Assembly (NCBI GenBank): GCA_015501595.1
Contig: JADNRX010000134.1
Span: 62,001-126,000, forward strand
Reading direction: 5' to 3'
Source of the DNA: Hymenopellis radicata
Taxonomy: Eukaryota; Basidiomycota; Agaricomycetes; Agaricales; Physalacriaceae
DNA length: 64,000 nucleotides
The position numbers and the translations under genes were made by a program. Positions 1-10,192 of this stretch are shown here, in pieces (the stretch's first letter is position 1; each line of letters opens with the position of its first letter). Below the pieces are notes generated by a model. It saw only the letters and a list, made by a program, of their open reading frames with translations, made no database searches and was not told the DNA's origin.

Positions 1-136
1 TCACCCAACTCACAGGTCTCAGTCGTCTGGCTTTCTTCCTTTCCTTTCTAGCAGCAAGAATAAGATACTCAGACATTCTCGCTGCTTCTCAGAAACTCAG
101 ATCACACAAGTGCCATTTCTAGGTAACGTCGTGAAA
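1..136. repeat. Tandem duplication, copy 1 (uninterrupted)
   Basis: This segment recurs almost base for base at 469-525 plus 1949-2027, so the repeat period is 468 bp. It may begin before the window. In this copy the octamer AGCAGCAA (50-57) occurs once and is uninterrupted. In the second copy the same octamer flanks a transposon on both sides. Copy 1 is therefore a preserved empty target site. The 332 bp between the two copies (137-468) occurs once, and I see no gene in it. Confidence 0.9.
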
Positions 137-468
137 TGGGAGCCACGAGGAGGCTGGCGCGGGTAGGGGGAATCGTGGCGACGTTTCACGCGACCGGTTG
201 ATGGCACGTGATCCAGTTTCCTTTCCTTCCGTCCTCCATCTCAAATCCTCCAACATCGTCAGCGCGTTCATTTCGTCGCTGAGTCTTTCTTTCTTTCGCC
301 CACCCACCCAGCACCTTTTTGGTTTGTTGGAGAGGTTTTTCTAGTAGAGATAGTCGGACGGTTGGGTCCTAGAGCAGAGTGGATGGGTTCTCAGATCTGT
401 CCACTCGGCTCGTCCCCAGGGGGATCGGGTCGGTTCACTTCCCAGAAGTGTTCCCCCTCCTTCCTTCC

Positions 469-2027
469 TCACCCAACTCACAGGTCTCAGTCGTCTGGCT
501 TTCTTCCTTTCCTTTCTAGCAGCAATAGAGGGAGGCACGAGTGTCCACCCGGGTGCATCTGCCACCCGCGCGGCAGATACTTGCGCCTCCAGACCCATAC
601 CCGCCACCCGTGACAATACTTGTCACCCGTGGGTACTTGACCCGCAGGTGAAGTACTTGCCAAGTACTTGCCTCCCGGGTGGGCAAGTACTTGCCTAAAT
701 ACCTGTAGATTTTGAAGCATTGTTCGTGCTCGCCGACGACCCCGAGCAATTGCGCGGGGGCTATCGACGTGCACGAGACACAACGGTGAAGCCCCGGTTA
801 CTTGCATGAGCAAGAACCGCGGCTACACGAAGTGTGGGGGATGGGGTGCGGTGGGAGAGAGAGGAGAATAGCCCGACGAGCAGGAAACGACATTGACGAG
901 TATTCAGAGCTTGAGGAAATGTAAGTAGCAAGATAGAGTAAGGCCTGAAGACGAACCTCTCGACTGAATATGCGCGCGGAATACGCCTTTGAGCTGATGC
1001 GCCATTCCGGGCCCAGAAATCCCGAGTCGCGCAAGTAAGAACCCCCGTCGGATTCCATTTCCATAGTCTTCTCCATCGTCGTCGTCGCGTGTGTCGTTAT
1101 CCTGGTGTTGTCGTTAGCCGCTGTGGCCCCGGCCCCTGATAGTTCGTGTGCGCCTGGTGTGCGCAGGCGCGAGCAGGCAGGGAAGATATGGCAGATATGG
1201 CCGCTGAGAGGCCGCACTCGTGATCCAAGAGTGTGGCAGCCTCGTCGTGAGGGTTTACGCCGTCCGGAGCCGTACGAAGGAGCGCCGTCACAGAGACGAG
1301 CGCAAAAGCTCGCCCCGGAACGTATCCGAGGTGGCGGCGCAGAGCCAGAGTCAACGGAAAAATGTCGTCCTGCCGTATTGCAGCCTCCGTGAGGGCTTAC
1401 GCTGTCCGTGCTCGCTCCAGGTGGCGTTGTCGCGCAGACAAACGCAAGGAATAGCCCCGGATCGAATCCATGGGCAGCGGCGGGCGGCGCGAAGCCAAAC
1501 CCCGCGAGAAAAGCAGCAGAACACAAAGCAGAGAGAAGAGAAAAGCGCCAGAACTTGTTCTGAGTCTTACAAGCACGACGTATTCGTCGTGCTGTCGTGG
1601 TAAGAGGCAGAGCGATACGATCTGAGCTGATCGATCGCTATCCGGAAACTGCCGGACTGCTCGGCGATCTCGGCAATTGGAGAAATTCGTGGATAACGTC
1701 GTTTCTCAACGATGTTGGGCTCGTTTGAGCCCAAATAAATTCGAGAAAATCTAATATATATATATGTGTATGCTAGGCAAGTATTAGGCAAGTACTTGCT
1801 CCTCGAAAGCCGTACCTGCCACCCGTGCACCACCCGGGTGGTGGCAAGTGCCGGGTGTGCGGGTGCCGGGTGCGGCACCACCCGGGTGATGCCGATACCT
1901 GCAAGTACTTGTAAGTACTTACCACTCGTGCCTACCTCTAAGCAGCAAGAATAAGATACTCAGACATTCTCGCTGCTTCTCAGAAACTCAGATCACACAA
2001 GTGCCATTTCTAGGTAACGTCGTGAAA
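469..2027. repeat. Tandem duplication, copy 2, split by a transposon
   Basis: The left part (469-525) matches 1-57 and the right part (1949-2027) matches 58-136. The two halves are separated by the element at 526-1940 plus one extra copy of the 8-bp target. The right half ends 24 bp before the ATG of the GMC oxidoreductase gene, so this duplicated sequence is that gene's immediate 5' region. Its promoter or leader is therefore likely altered by the insertion. Confidence 0.88.
526..1940. mobile_element. Non-autonomous hAT-type DNA transposon
   Basis: The 1415-bp element starts TAGAGGGAGGCACGAGTG and ends with the inverse of TAGAGGTAGGCACGAGTG, an 18-bp terminal inverted repeat with one mismatch. 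An 8-bp direct duplication, AGCAGCAA, lies at 518-525 and 1941-1948. An 8-bp target duplication with ends starting TAG is typical of the hAT superfamily. The subterminal 150-200 bp on each side are packed with short palindromic words (CCCGGG, AAGTACTT and variants of CCACCCG) in both orientations, as hAT transposase-binding regions usually are. The inside has an open frame at 798-1526 on the minus strand, but I see no transposase, RNase-H-like or BED-finger motif. It is therefore probably mobilised in trans. Confidence 0.88.
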
Positions 2028-2050
2028 CCTACTACCTACCTCGGCGAAAG

Positions 2051-4260
2051 ATGCCTTTTCTCTCCCAACATCTGCTTGCCACGGCGATACATCTCCTCGC
2101 ATTTTCCCGTGTCTGTTTTGCGTACTATGACAGGGATGAATTGCAGAGACGACAGGTCGACGTTGGGGCTCTTAAACCCGCTTACGACTACATTGTAGTT
2201 GGAGGTGGACAAAGTGGGCTCGTGATTGCGAACCGCTTGAGCGAGGATTCGACGAGTAAGTCCACCTCGAACCCGTCACTTACATGCCATTCACCATGAC
2301 TTCCAGAAACTGTGCTTGTCGTGGAGTACGGGACCTTTGATGATACCCCGAGCCAAATCGAACCCTCCAGCGCCACAAACTACGCGCGCAGGAACCTATT
2401 CAACGTCACTTCCGTTCCCCAGCCTGCTATCGGAAACAAACTAGGCACAGTGTACGCCGCCGCCGTCGTTGGCGGAGGCTCCACCATCAATGGAATGTTA
2501 TTTGACCGAGGATCGGCAGAGGACTATGATAATTGGGAGAAGCTCAATAACACCGGCTGGGGCTGGGATGGTCTACTGCCATATTTCAAGAAGGTCAGTA
2601 CGTACTTGTATATTCATCAGCAGTACCAAAGAGTTGATTACAGAGCACCCGATTCAATACGCCCACCGATCCCGCTATCGTTGCAGAATATAACCAGACC
2701 TGGGATACCAGTGTATACGGCACTGACGGCCCAATTCAGGTTATGTTCCCGCCTTGGGTTTGGCCGACGTCCAGTATGTTAAGATTCTCTCCCTATGTTC
2801 TCTGGCTCTGACCCTCTCCAGAAATCCAGTTTCAAGCCTGGAACGAAGTCGGCGTCCCAACTCAATTCGAGGGCGCCGCCGGGAAATCCTACAATGCATT
2901 CTGGGTCCCCAGCAACGTGGACGCCGACGTTCGCCGCTCTTACGCCCGAAACCAGTATTTCGACCCTGCTAAAATACGCGCCAACTTGGAGCTATTGACA
3001 AGCTATCGGGTTAATGAGGTCTTGTTCTCGCCCACCAAACACGCAGAAGCCGTAACAATACAGGCGCGAGGAACGGAAAATGGCGCGGAGACAGTTACGG
3101 TCAAGGCAAATCAGGAGATTGTTCTCTGCGCTGGATGGTTGCATACGCCCCATATTCTCCAGAGGAGCGGGGTGGGTCCCAAGACTCTTTTAGAGGAGGC
3201 TGGGATTCCTGTCGTGGTGGACTTGCCTGGCGTGGGCTCGAACGTCCAAGACCACCCAGCTACGGGCATTCAGTTCACGTGTATGTGCTTTGATTGTAAC
3301 GTATGCAAACCTGACGGTCACGCAGATTCTCAGGATCTCGAGCCTAATGTGGCGACGCTGAGAAATAACGAGACCTTCCAACAGTGGGCTCAGGAGCAAT
3401 GGCTAGAGCGTAAAGGTACTTTTTCTTTGAGCGCCATCGATCAATCATCTGACTACTCTTTTATAACAGGACCTCTTTCTATGACGACAGGAAACAGTAT
3501 GGCCACACTTCCCTTGCCAATCATGAACCCGAACTTCCAGACGATAATCGACAAAGCCAATGCCCAAATCCCAGCGGATTACCTTCCGAAAACGTATACA
3601 GCCGAAAACATGGCAGGATTCTTAGCCCAACGGGAGCTCCTCGTCGCATCATACGCATCCACCACGAACGGCCTCATCGAAGTCCCCTTCTCTGGCGGCG
3701 GGGGTACTGCGCTCTGCCTCGAGAAGCCTATATCTCGCGGAACAGTAACCTTGAATGTAACAGACCGATATGCCGAGCCCATTATCGACTTCAACACCGG
3801 CGTCAACCCCGTGGATACAGACATCTTTGTGTCGGCAATCAAGTTCTACCGCAAATGGATGGCCGCGCCCAGTATGGCGCAGCTGGGACCAGTGGAACAG
3901 GCACCTGGGACGAACGTGACGACTGATGAGGATATTGGGGCGTGGGCGAATCAGGGCATGGGTACGAGCACGGCGCATACGTGCTGTACTGCGGCGATGA
4001 TGCCGCAGAACTTGGGCGGGGTTGTGTCGCCCGAGCTTTTGGTGTATGGTGTCACAGGTTTGAGCGTTGGAGATATTTCCCTAATACCAGTGATTCCGGC
4101 GACGCATACTTGCGCGACGGTGTATGCGATTGCTGAAAAGGTGGGTTGTGTACTTTGGTTTGCTGTGCTGGACGGATGTTGACGCATACATTCGGGACAG
4201 GCAGCGGATTTGATTAAGAGTCGGGTTTGGAGTCTCCCGCCATCAGACCCTGGACACTGA
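2051..4260 (+). CDS. Secreted GMC-family FAD oxidoreductase
   Basis: About 633 residues in seven exons: 2051-2255, 2307-2593, 2644-2773, 2822-3280, 3326-3415, 3470-4140 and 4201-4260. All junctions keep frame. The N-terminus is a signal peptide, followed at about residue 45 by the dinucleotide-binding motif VVGGGQSGLVIANRLSED. GMC signature 2 is seen as GWLHTPHILQRSGVGP and the PGVGSNVQDHP block follows it. The C-terminal domain has the His of STAHTCCTAAMMP and a second His in PATHTCATVYAIAEKAA, the usual catalytic pair. The family (aryl-alcohol oxidase, glucose oxidase, related dehydrogenases) oxidises alcohols or sugars outside the cell; the substrate cannot be read here. The ATG at 2051 is chosen because it gives the signal peptide. 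The gene looks intact, with a transposon ending 110 bp upstream. Confidence 0.92.
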
Positions 4261-4925
4261 ACACCGTGTGGCGGTGAGTCTTGCTTCCCAGTGTCTTTCT
4301 ATGAATGTTTGACTGACGTGGTACAGTAGGTAGTAAATGTCTGTAATGATATTTTTCATGATTGATTCAAGTAGTAAATTTGTACTTTGTTCAGTGTTAA
4401 GTAGGTCTTGTGTTGTTCATATGCCGAAGTGCTTGCCTTGTTGTCTGGAGTGTAACATGTAACTGACGAGCTGTGAATCATACTAATGTTGATGATCGAA
4501 GCTAAGCATAACTTGCTCTCAAACTACCACCACCAATAACACTAGGAGCCGTACCACCGCCATCACCTCACCACCATAATTCTTCTTCGGTGGTTCTTTC
4601 CCGCGTTTCTCGTGTTAGAAGTATGGTAGGCTCAATGACCACTGTTGAGCTTCGGATATCCAGAGTTTGCAAGAACACGTCGATTTCGTTATGACTCCCC
4701 GGCTGCTGGCCGCCTGCAATACTATACACCTTATCTAGGTCCTTGAATCGGATAAGGAATAGGTCGGCCGACCGGATGCCGCCAGGGCAATAAACGTTGA
4801 ACACCCACCAAAATTTCACCTGTCTTCGTGTCGCTTCCGACCACCCGGGTTCTTCGCTCTCCAAGGAAATAAAAAGGGGCTCGCCCGCGCGATTCCATAG
4901 TGGTTCTGCCTTCTTCTCCACCATC
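4261..4925. other. Intergenic, no gene seen
   Basis: This gap holds the 3' region of the GMC oxidoreductase and the promoter of the MFS gene, which are on the same strand. The minus-strand open frames at 4568-5117 overlap the start of the MFS gene and show no recognisable domain. Confidence 0.5.
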
Positions 4926-7081
4926 ATGGACACGATGGATCTCGAAACCAAATCCACCACTGGCACGGAAATCGTGACGACGCCAGACATGAGTCTCGCC
5001 AATGTCGCTCTCGTCGATATGCACGAAGATGGCTCTGTAGATCCTGTGTACCAGGCCAAGGCACGCGTCTTGAACAATGCGATCCAGGAAATCGGAATGG
5101 GCAAGTATCAGATACACCTCTTTATCTGTGCCGGGTTTGGCTGGTTCGCGTACGTCACCTTAATCCTCGTTCCCGTCGCGTCTCTGACGATTACTACAGT
5201 GATAGCGTGTGGCCGGTTCGTTCAGCATTTTCTAACAATGAGGCAGCCTCTGATTATTATCCGGATGCAGTTGATAACCAGTCTTATCCTTACCCAAGTC
5301 ACCACCGAGTTCAAGTTCACTGGACCATATCTTACGCTGGCAGCGAACATTGGCCTGCTCGTCGGCGCTATCGTGTGGAGCGTGGGGTGCGACATATGGG
5401 GTCGAAGGTGATTTGATCGGTTTTCTCTACTCCCGGAGCAGTCTTCTGATTCTCCTGTAAGATGGTCGTTCAATCTCAGCCTCCTCATTGCGGGGGTATT
5501 CGGTGTATCTGCGGGTGGCTCATCCAACCTTATAACTCTCGCTTCCTTACTCGCCGTGGTGGGCGTTGGAGTCGGCGGTATGTCTGCTGTTCTTCTCCGC
5601 AAGATGAATTTGACGCCTTGTACGTTTACAGGAAATATGCCTGTCGATTCGGCCGTATTTTTGGGTATGTGTTAAACGTTCGAACTGTCAACGACGTAAC
5701 TGACTTCTGATAGACCTCGTCCCTGGCACACATCAGTACCTTCTCACTGTCATGTCCATATGGTGGTGCTTGGGCCAGCTGTTCTGCTCTCTCGTACGTA
5801 CTCGTCTCCCGTCTTATCGCTGAGTATTCTCATCGACTTCATTCCCCCCTCTTTAGATCGCCTGGCCACTGATAGCTAACTTCTCGTGCGCCCCGTCTAC
5901 TTCAGAATGTTTGCGCTCAGACAATATGGGTTGGCGGTATCTCCTCTTTACGCTCGGTGGTGTCACCCTCGTCCTCTGGTCCATTCGCTTCTTCATATTC
6001 GACCTTGTGGAGAGTCCCCGGTTCCTTGTCGGCATCGGCAAAGACGCGGAAGCTGTGGAGATCATCCACAAAATTGCCGCCTACAACGGGAAGACATCTT
6101 CCTTGACCTTGGATGATCTGCGCAAGGCAGCCGGGGAGCTGAATGTGTATGAAAAGGGGAAGAACGTCCATTGTTGAGCAAGACGTCTGTGTATGGCTTG
6201 GATCATGTGAAGGCGCTCTTCAAAACGCGTAAAATGGCGATGTCGACTTCGCTTTTGATATCGCTCTGGGGCGTGATCGGTCTGGCGTCTACTTTGTACA
6301 ACAGCTTCTTGCCTTACCTGTACGTGTTCACCTCTAAGATCTCTCGTGCAGTTGTCATTCCAACTTTCTTGAATTTAGCTTGACAAGCCGCGGCGCATCA
6401 TTTGGTGACGGATCGCTCGATATCACTTACAGAAACGTACGTCGAACATTGCGCCCTTTTACTCTCGCTAACCTTACCCCAGAACTTTATCTTGAGCGTT
6501 ATCGGCGTCCCAGGCGCCTTCCTCGCAGGCTGGGCAGTCGAGCGTCCCTACGTCGGGAGAAAAGGCACTTTGGCTATTGCATCGGGCGAGTAACATGTTT
6601 CGTCTGAGACCGTCCATTATTCAACGACCCCTCGCGAAACCAGGGCTCACCGGCGCCTTTCTGTTCGCGAGCACCACGGCCCGCAGCTCTAATGAGCTGC
6701 TGGGGTGGAACTGTGGGTATTATTTCTTTAGTAATGTGAGGGCTTTCTTTCTTCTATGCCGAGACCAGAAGATTGAGACGAATGTAGATCATGTACGGCG
6801 TTTTGTACGCGATTTCTCCTGAGATCTTTCCGGCGAAGGATCGTGGAACGGGGAATGGGCTCGTCGCGACTGCTACACGGGTGTTCGGTGTCATTGTATG
6901 TTTGAGCTTCCGGTTGTATCTTGTTCATTCTATTAAACAGATGTCTCAGGCTCCAGTGATAGCGCTGTACGCCGACATTTCGACGGCTGTCCCTGTGTAT
7001 ATTGCAGGTGGACTGGTCATCTTTGCTGGGGTATTGGCGCTGCTCATCCCGTTCGAGCCAAGAGGTAAAGCATCCATCTAA
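4926..7081 (+). CDS. MFS membrane transporter (sugar-transporter-like superfamily)
   Basis: A multi-exon gene for a 12-helix type major facilitator. Visible blocks are GKYQIHLFICAGFGWFAD before TM1, LTLAANIGLLVGAIVWSVGC with IWGRR (the loop 2-3 signature), PVDSAVFLDLVPG, and the loop after TM6 with DLVESPRFLVGIGKDAEAVE, a variant of the PESP element. Later blocks are KMAMSTSLLISLWGVIGLAS and EIFPAKDRGTGNGLVATATR. The first exons are 4926-5149, a 16-nt micro-exon 5200-5215, 5271-5407, 5462-5577, 5632-5664 and 5714-5793. Two oddities stand out. A 38-nt intron (6145-6182), or else a one-base frame break, is needed between the halves. The intron at 6586-6643 begins GC rather than GT. Homologues are often annotated as sugar or organic-anion transporters; the substrate is not inferable. 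Confidence 0.85.
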
Positions 7082-7565
7082 ATCATGTAGGTAAAGGAGT
7101 TGTAGAGTATGTGTTCCAATTCACAAGTATTTGATGAGGCATGCAAACTTTTTCCAGTCAATGTTCTGAGACTGCACTTAACCATTGCCTCAAAATGTAG
7201 GGTGCTGGATGCTCTGATCTGAGGACAGAGTAAAGGCCTGGTCAACTATCCTCAGGCTTCTGACAACCACACCAAGCTGGCTCCTCGGAGTGCATCGCAA
7301 TCACTAAGCAACAAATTCGAATGGAATCTCTTCTTTCATCCTGCGAAAGTGTCGACTATGCAGCGGTTCATCATAGACTGTCAAGTTTAACGGGTGCTTT
7401 TTCATCCCCGACAGCTTAACTTGCACTATTGTTACGAATCTATGCGCAAGTTGTCAGTGGCTCCTTTCTCATTCGAACCTATCCAAGATGAGCCCTATAC
7501 CGCATGATCTAGATTCTGCCAACTGTGGCCTAAACCTCAGAATCTCACCCAAAAATAGACCCAGC
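7082..7565. other. Convergent intergenic gap
   Basis: The 484 bp between the 3' ends of the MFS gene (plus) and the Hel2 gene (minus) contain no supported gene. A short sequence near 7408-7420 (TTTTTCATCCCC) resembles the ends of the inverted repeat at 13.3-13.7 kb. Confidence 0.5.
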
Positions 7566-9911
7566 TCAAGTCGGGAAACTTCCCAAAGTGAACAAGGTCT
7601 GCTTCTGCTTGCCTTTACCCTTCTTGCCCTTCTTTTCAACCTCCCCACCTCCACTGGGCTCTACACTATCACCTTCACCCACATCCCGACTCCCCTCCGC
7701 ACCCCACACCGTCGGCTTCGGCGCGCTATTCGCCCCCAAGATATTTCGCAAGGAGGCGTTGCCGCCAATCTGCGGTTTCGGACCCCGCGATGCACCCGTT
7801 GATGGCAAACCCGGAAATACTGCATCATTCAACTTTGGCGGCGGCGGCGCCTTCCCACGCGCCGTTGCTCCGGAACACTACGTATTACGGGCGGTGCTGC
7901 AGTCACATTTGATGCTGAGGCGGACCACGGCGTCTTATGCTGCGCCTGCCGGAATGCAGGAGCTGGGATGAGGATGATAGCGGGGGAATTTGGCGGCCTG
8001 GGAAGCTGCAGGAGCGGCTGGAGGAGGCATAGAAGACGATGCGGCGCGTGCAACGCGGTCGAGCACTTGCCTAGACGACTGCTGAGCCGAGCGCGATCCC
8101 GTCGAGTGTTTCGCGTTCAACACCCGTCCAGAAGTAATTCCAGCGTATCCGGTGCCCACAGCAGTTGGGACCAGGTCCGGGAATTGTTGTCGTTGCTATG
8201 CAAGGTGTCAAAATAATGGCATTCTAGAGGGATGGTGCATTTACCTCAACCTCGAATCCCTTCCATGAGGTTAAAACATCGTGCTTTTTATCCTCCTCAT
8301 CTAGAATGTCGACGAACGCGTTGATCAGGCTTGCAGTGTGTTCCAGGGAACGGTCAAGCACGTTCCATATTGTTGATATGAGATCCTTCGCGCTACTTTC
8401 GGAAGCACGATATCCACGAATCGCAGCCTTGACGGCAGGTACCGCAGTAGTGGGTTAGTCGCAAATGTCTGCAGTCGGGCAAGGAACGCGTTATGCTTCC
8501 TAGAAACATTGAGACACTTGGCAAGATACTATCAAGGCAGACATACTGAAGCACAGCTGGATCGACTGGATCGCGGGGCGGGGAAGGTGATGCCCGCCTG
8601 CTTTGCGTAGGCGGAGTCGGAAGTGATGAAGTGCTGGGGTTGGCGTTAGTCGTAAGCCTCGCTCCAAACCCTTCTCTCCTCCGACCCGGTCCTGGTGGGG
8701 CTTGTTGTCGCGGTGGAGGTTCCCGTTCGTGCTCGCGGTCTCGTCTTCCTCCACGGCGGATCGGTACATCTTCGAAATCGACAGTAACACGTCTAGCATC
8801 CTTCATATCACGGCTGGACATGTCTGCTCCGTGTTCGTCCACCATGTGCGCCTTGAGGTCAAGCGGCGTGTTGAAGACGACAAACTTTTGCGCTTGACAG
8901 CTCGCTTGCATGCAGGGATGGTGAGCCGTATTGAAGTGATTTTCCAGTCGATCGTAGTTTTGGAAACTAAACAGAGTTGAGGCGGAGTATAAAGAGGAAC
9001 AAAGCACTTACTATTGATCCCGAACGCCATTCCTTTTGCAGAGGAAACATTCTTCGTGTCGTTCGCGCATGTGTGAGAAGAGCTCATCGTCGCCAAAGAA
9101 GCACTCGCGACAAAATTCGCATAACGGATGAACACCACCCTCGATTTGGTCAGGCAGCGATTTCATGCGGTGGGCCATAGAGGGGAGATGAGCGACCAGC
9201 TGCGGGTAGGCGTAGAGGGCATGTTCGTGAGCAAAGACTTTCTTGGATCGGATACATAGATCGCTACAATTCTGTTAGCAAAAGCCAACGAACTGAATAT
9301 ATCTCGTACCACATGAGCTTGTTGTGCGTCGCCCTGACATGCAGCTTGAGATCTGCCCAGCCCTTCGCGATAAAGTCACAGTCGGCGTCCGGGCAATTGA
9401 ACCGGAGGAGAATGAGCGTGTCCTCCATCATTTCCTTAGTCTCAAAGAGGATCGCAAGACGCTCATCCTTGAACGGCGTCGCCTCGGGCGTGAATGACAG
9501 ATAGTTCGCGTCCTCAGATGTCGTGAATATGACGGTCGATTGCGGTTCCTAACAGCGCGATCAGCAGCGCGACCATCAGCATGGCCGGAGGCGCACCTTG
9601 CAGAATGTACAGTCCGTTTTCTTATAGAGCGCGCGCAGGCGGAGGGCGCATACATGGCACGTCCGGTGATTGCACTGCGATACTGAGTGATACTTGACGG
9701 GCTCCGCACAGATCCAGCAGACAGAGTCCTCGACAGTCTGCGCTTCGGAGGCTACAGATTCCGCCTTGTCTTGGCCGTCAGCCTCGACGGCGGGTGGCGG
9801 AGCAGGATCCTGATTTTTCGCGCGATTGGCGCCACGGCCTCTATTGTTTCTGCGCCCGCCTTTGCCTCTCGTCGGAGGCGCTGTCTGAGTAGTGGTTGTG
9901 GTGGTCGACAT
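7566..9911 (-). CDS. HEL2: RING-type E3 ubiquitin ligase Hel2/ZNF598
   Basis: The N-terminus after a basic R/G/N-rich leader (residues about 1-60) carries the RING finger CWICAEPVKYHSV, CNHRTCHVCALRLRALYKKT and DCTFCK, which is close to invariant in Hel2/ZNF598. The next exons encode the zinc-finger region (RFNCPDADCDF, LKLHVRATHNKLMC, CEFCRECFFGDDELFSHMRE, HHPCMQASCQAQKFVVF), then a Pro/Arg-rich stretch. They end with the conserved C-terminal helix block (KDLISTIWNVLDRSLEHTA) and the tail QKQTLFTLGSF. Hel2 ubiquitinates 40S proteins of collided ribosomes in the cytosol and triggers ribosome quality control. Start ATG at 9911. Between about 7880 and 7980 the best protein-like reading changes frame twice and returns, so the C-terminal linker is uncertain. 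Confidence 0.93.
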
Positions 9912-10192
9912 TGATGGGAATAGTGGTGACGGCGGCGGTGAGTGGCGGGCGATGGTGGTGGTGACGAGGGAAGGGACTCAGAGGCGGACCGATGCTGTTT
10001 AGAAACACGTGTGTGTCAGCTCAAGCTGTGTTAGTGTGTGTCCGTGTTGTTCAAGCTGTTGCGGCTCCGTGCTTCTCGACTGTAACGTGTCAATGGATTC
10101 AATCACTACCAATGCAGGGACGTCTCAGAGAAATACAATGAGACCAAGCCTGGGAGATATGCTAGGACCCCAGGTCAGGTTCATTCATCGAA

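Noticed and set aside
798..1526. 242-codon minus-strand frame inside the hAT element
   Set aside because: No transposase or zinc-finger motif is present, and the composition (Ala/Ser/Pro/Arg) is typical of chance frames in GC-rich DNA.
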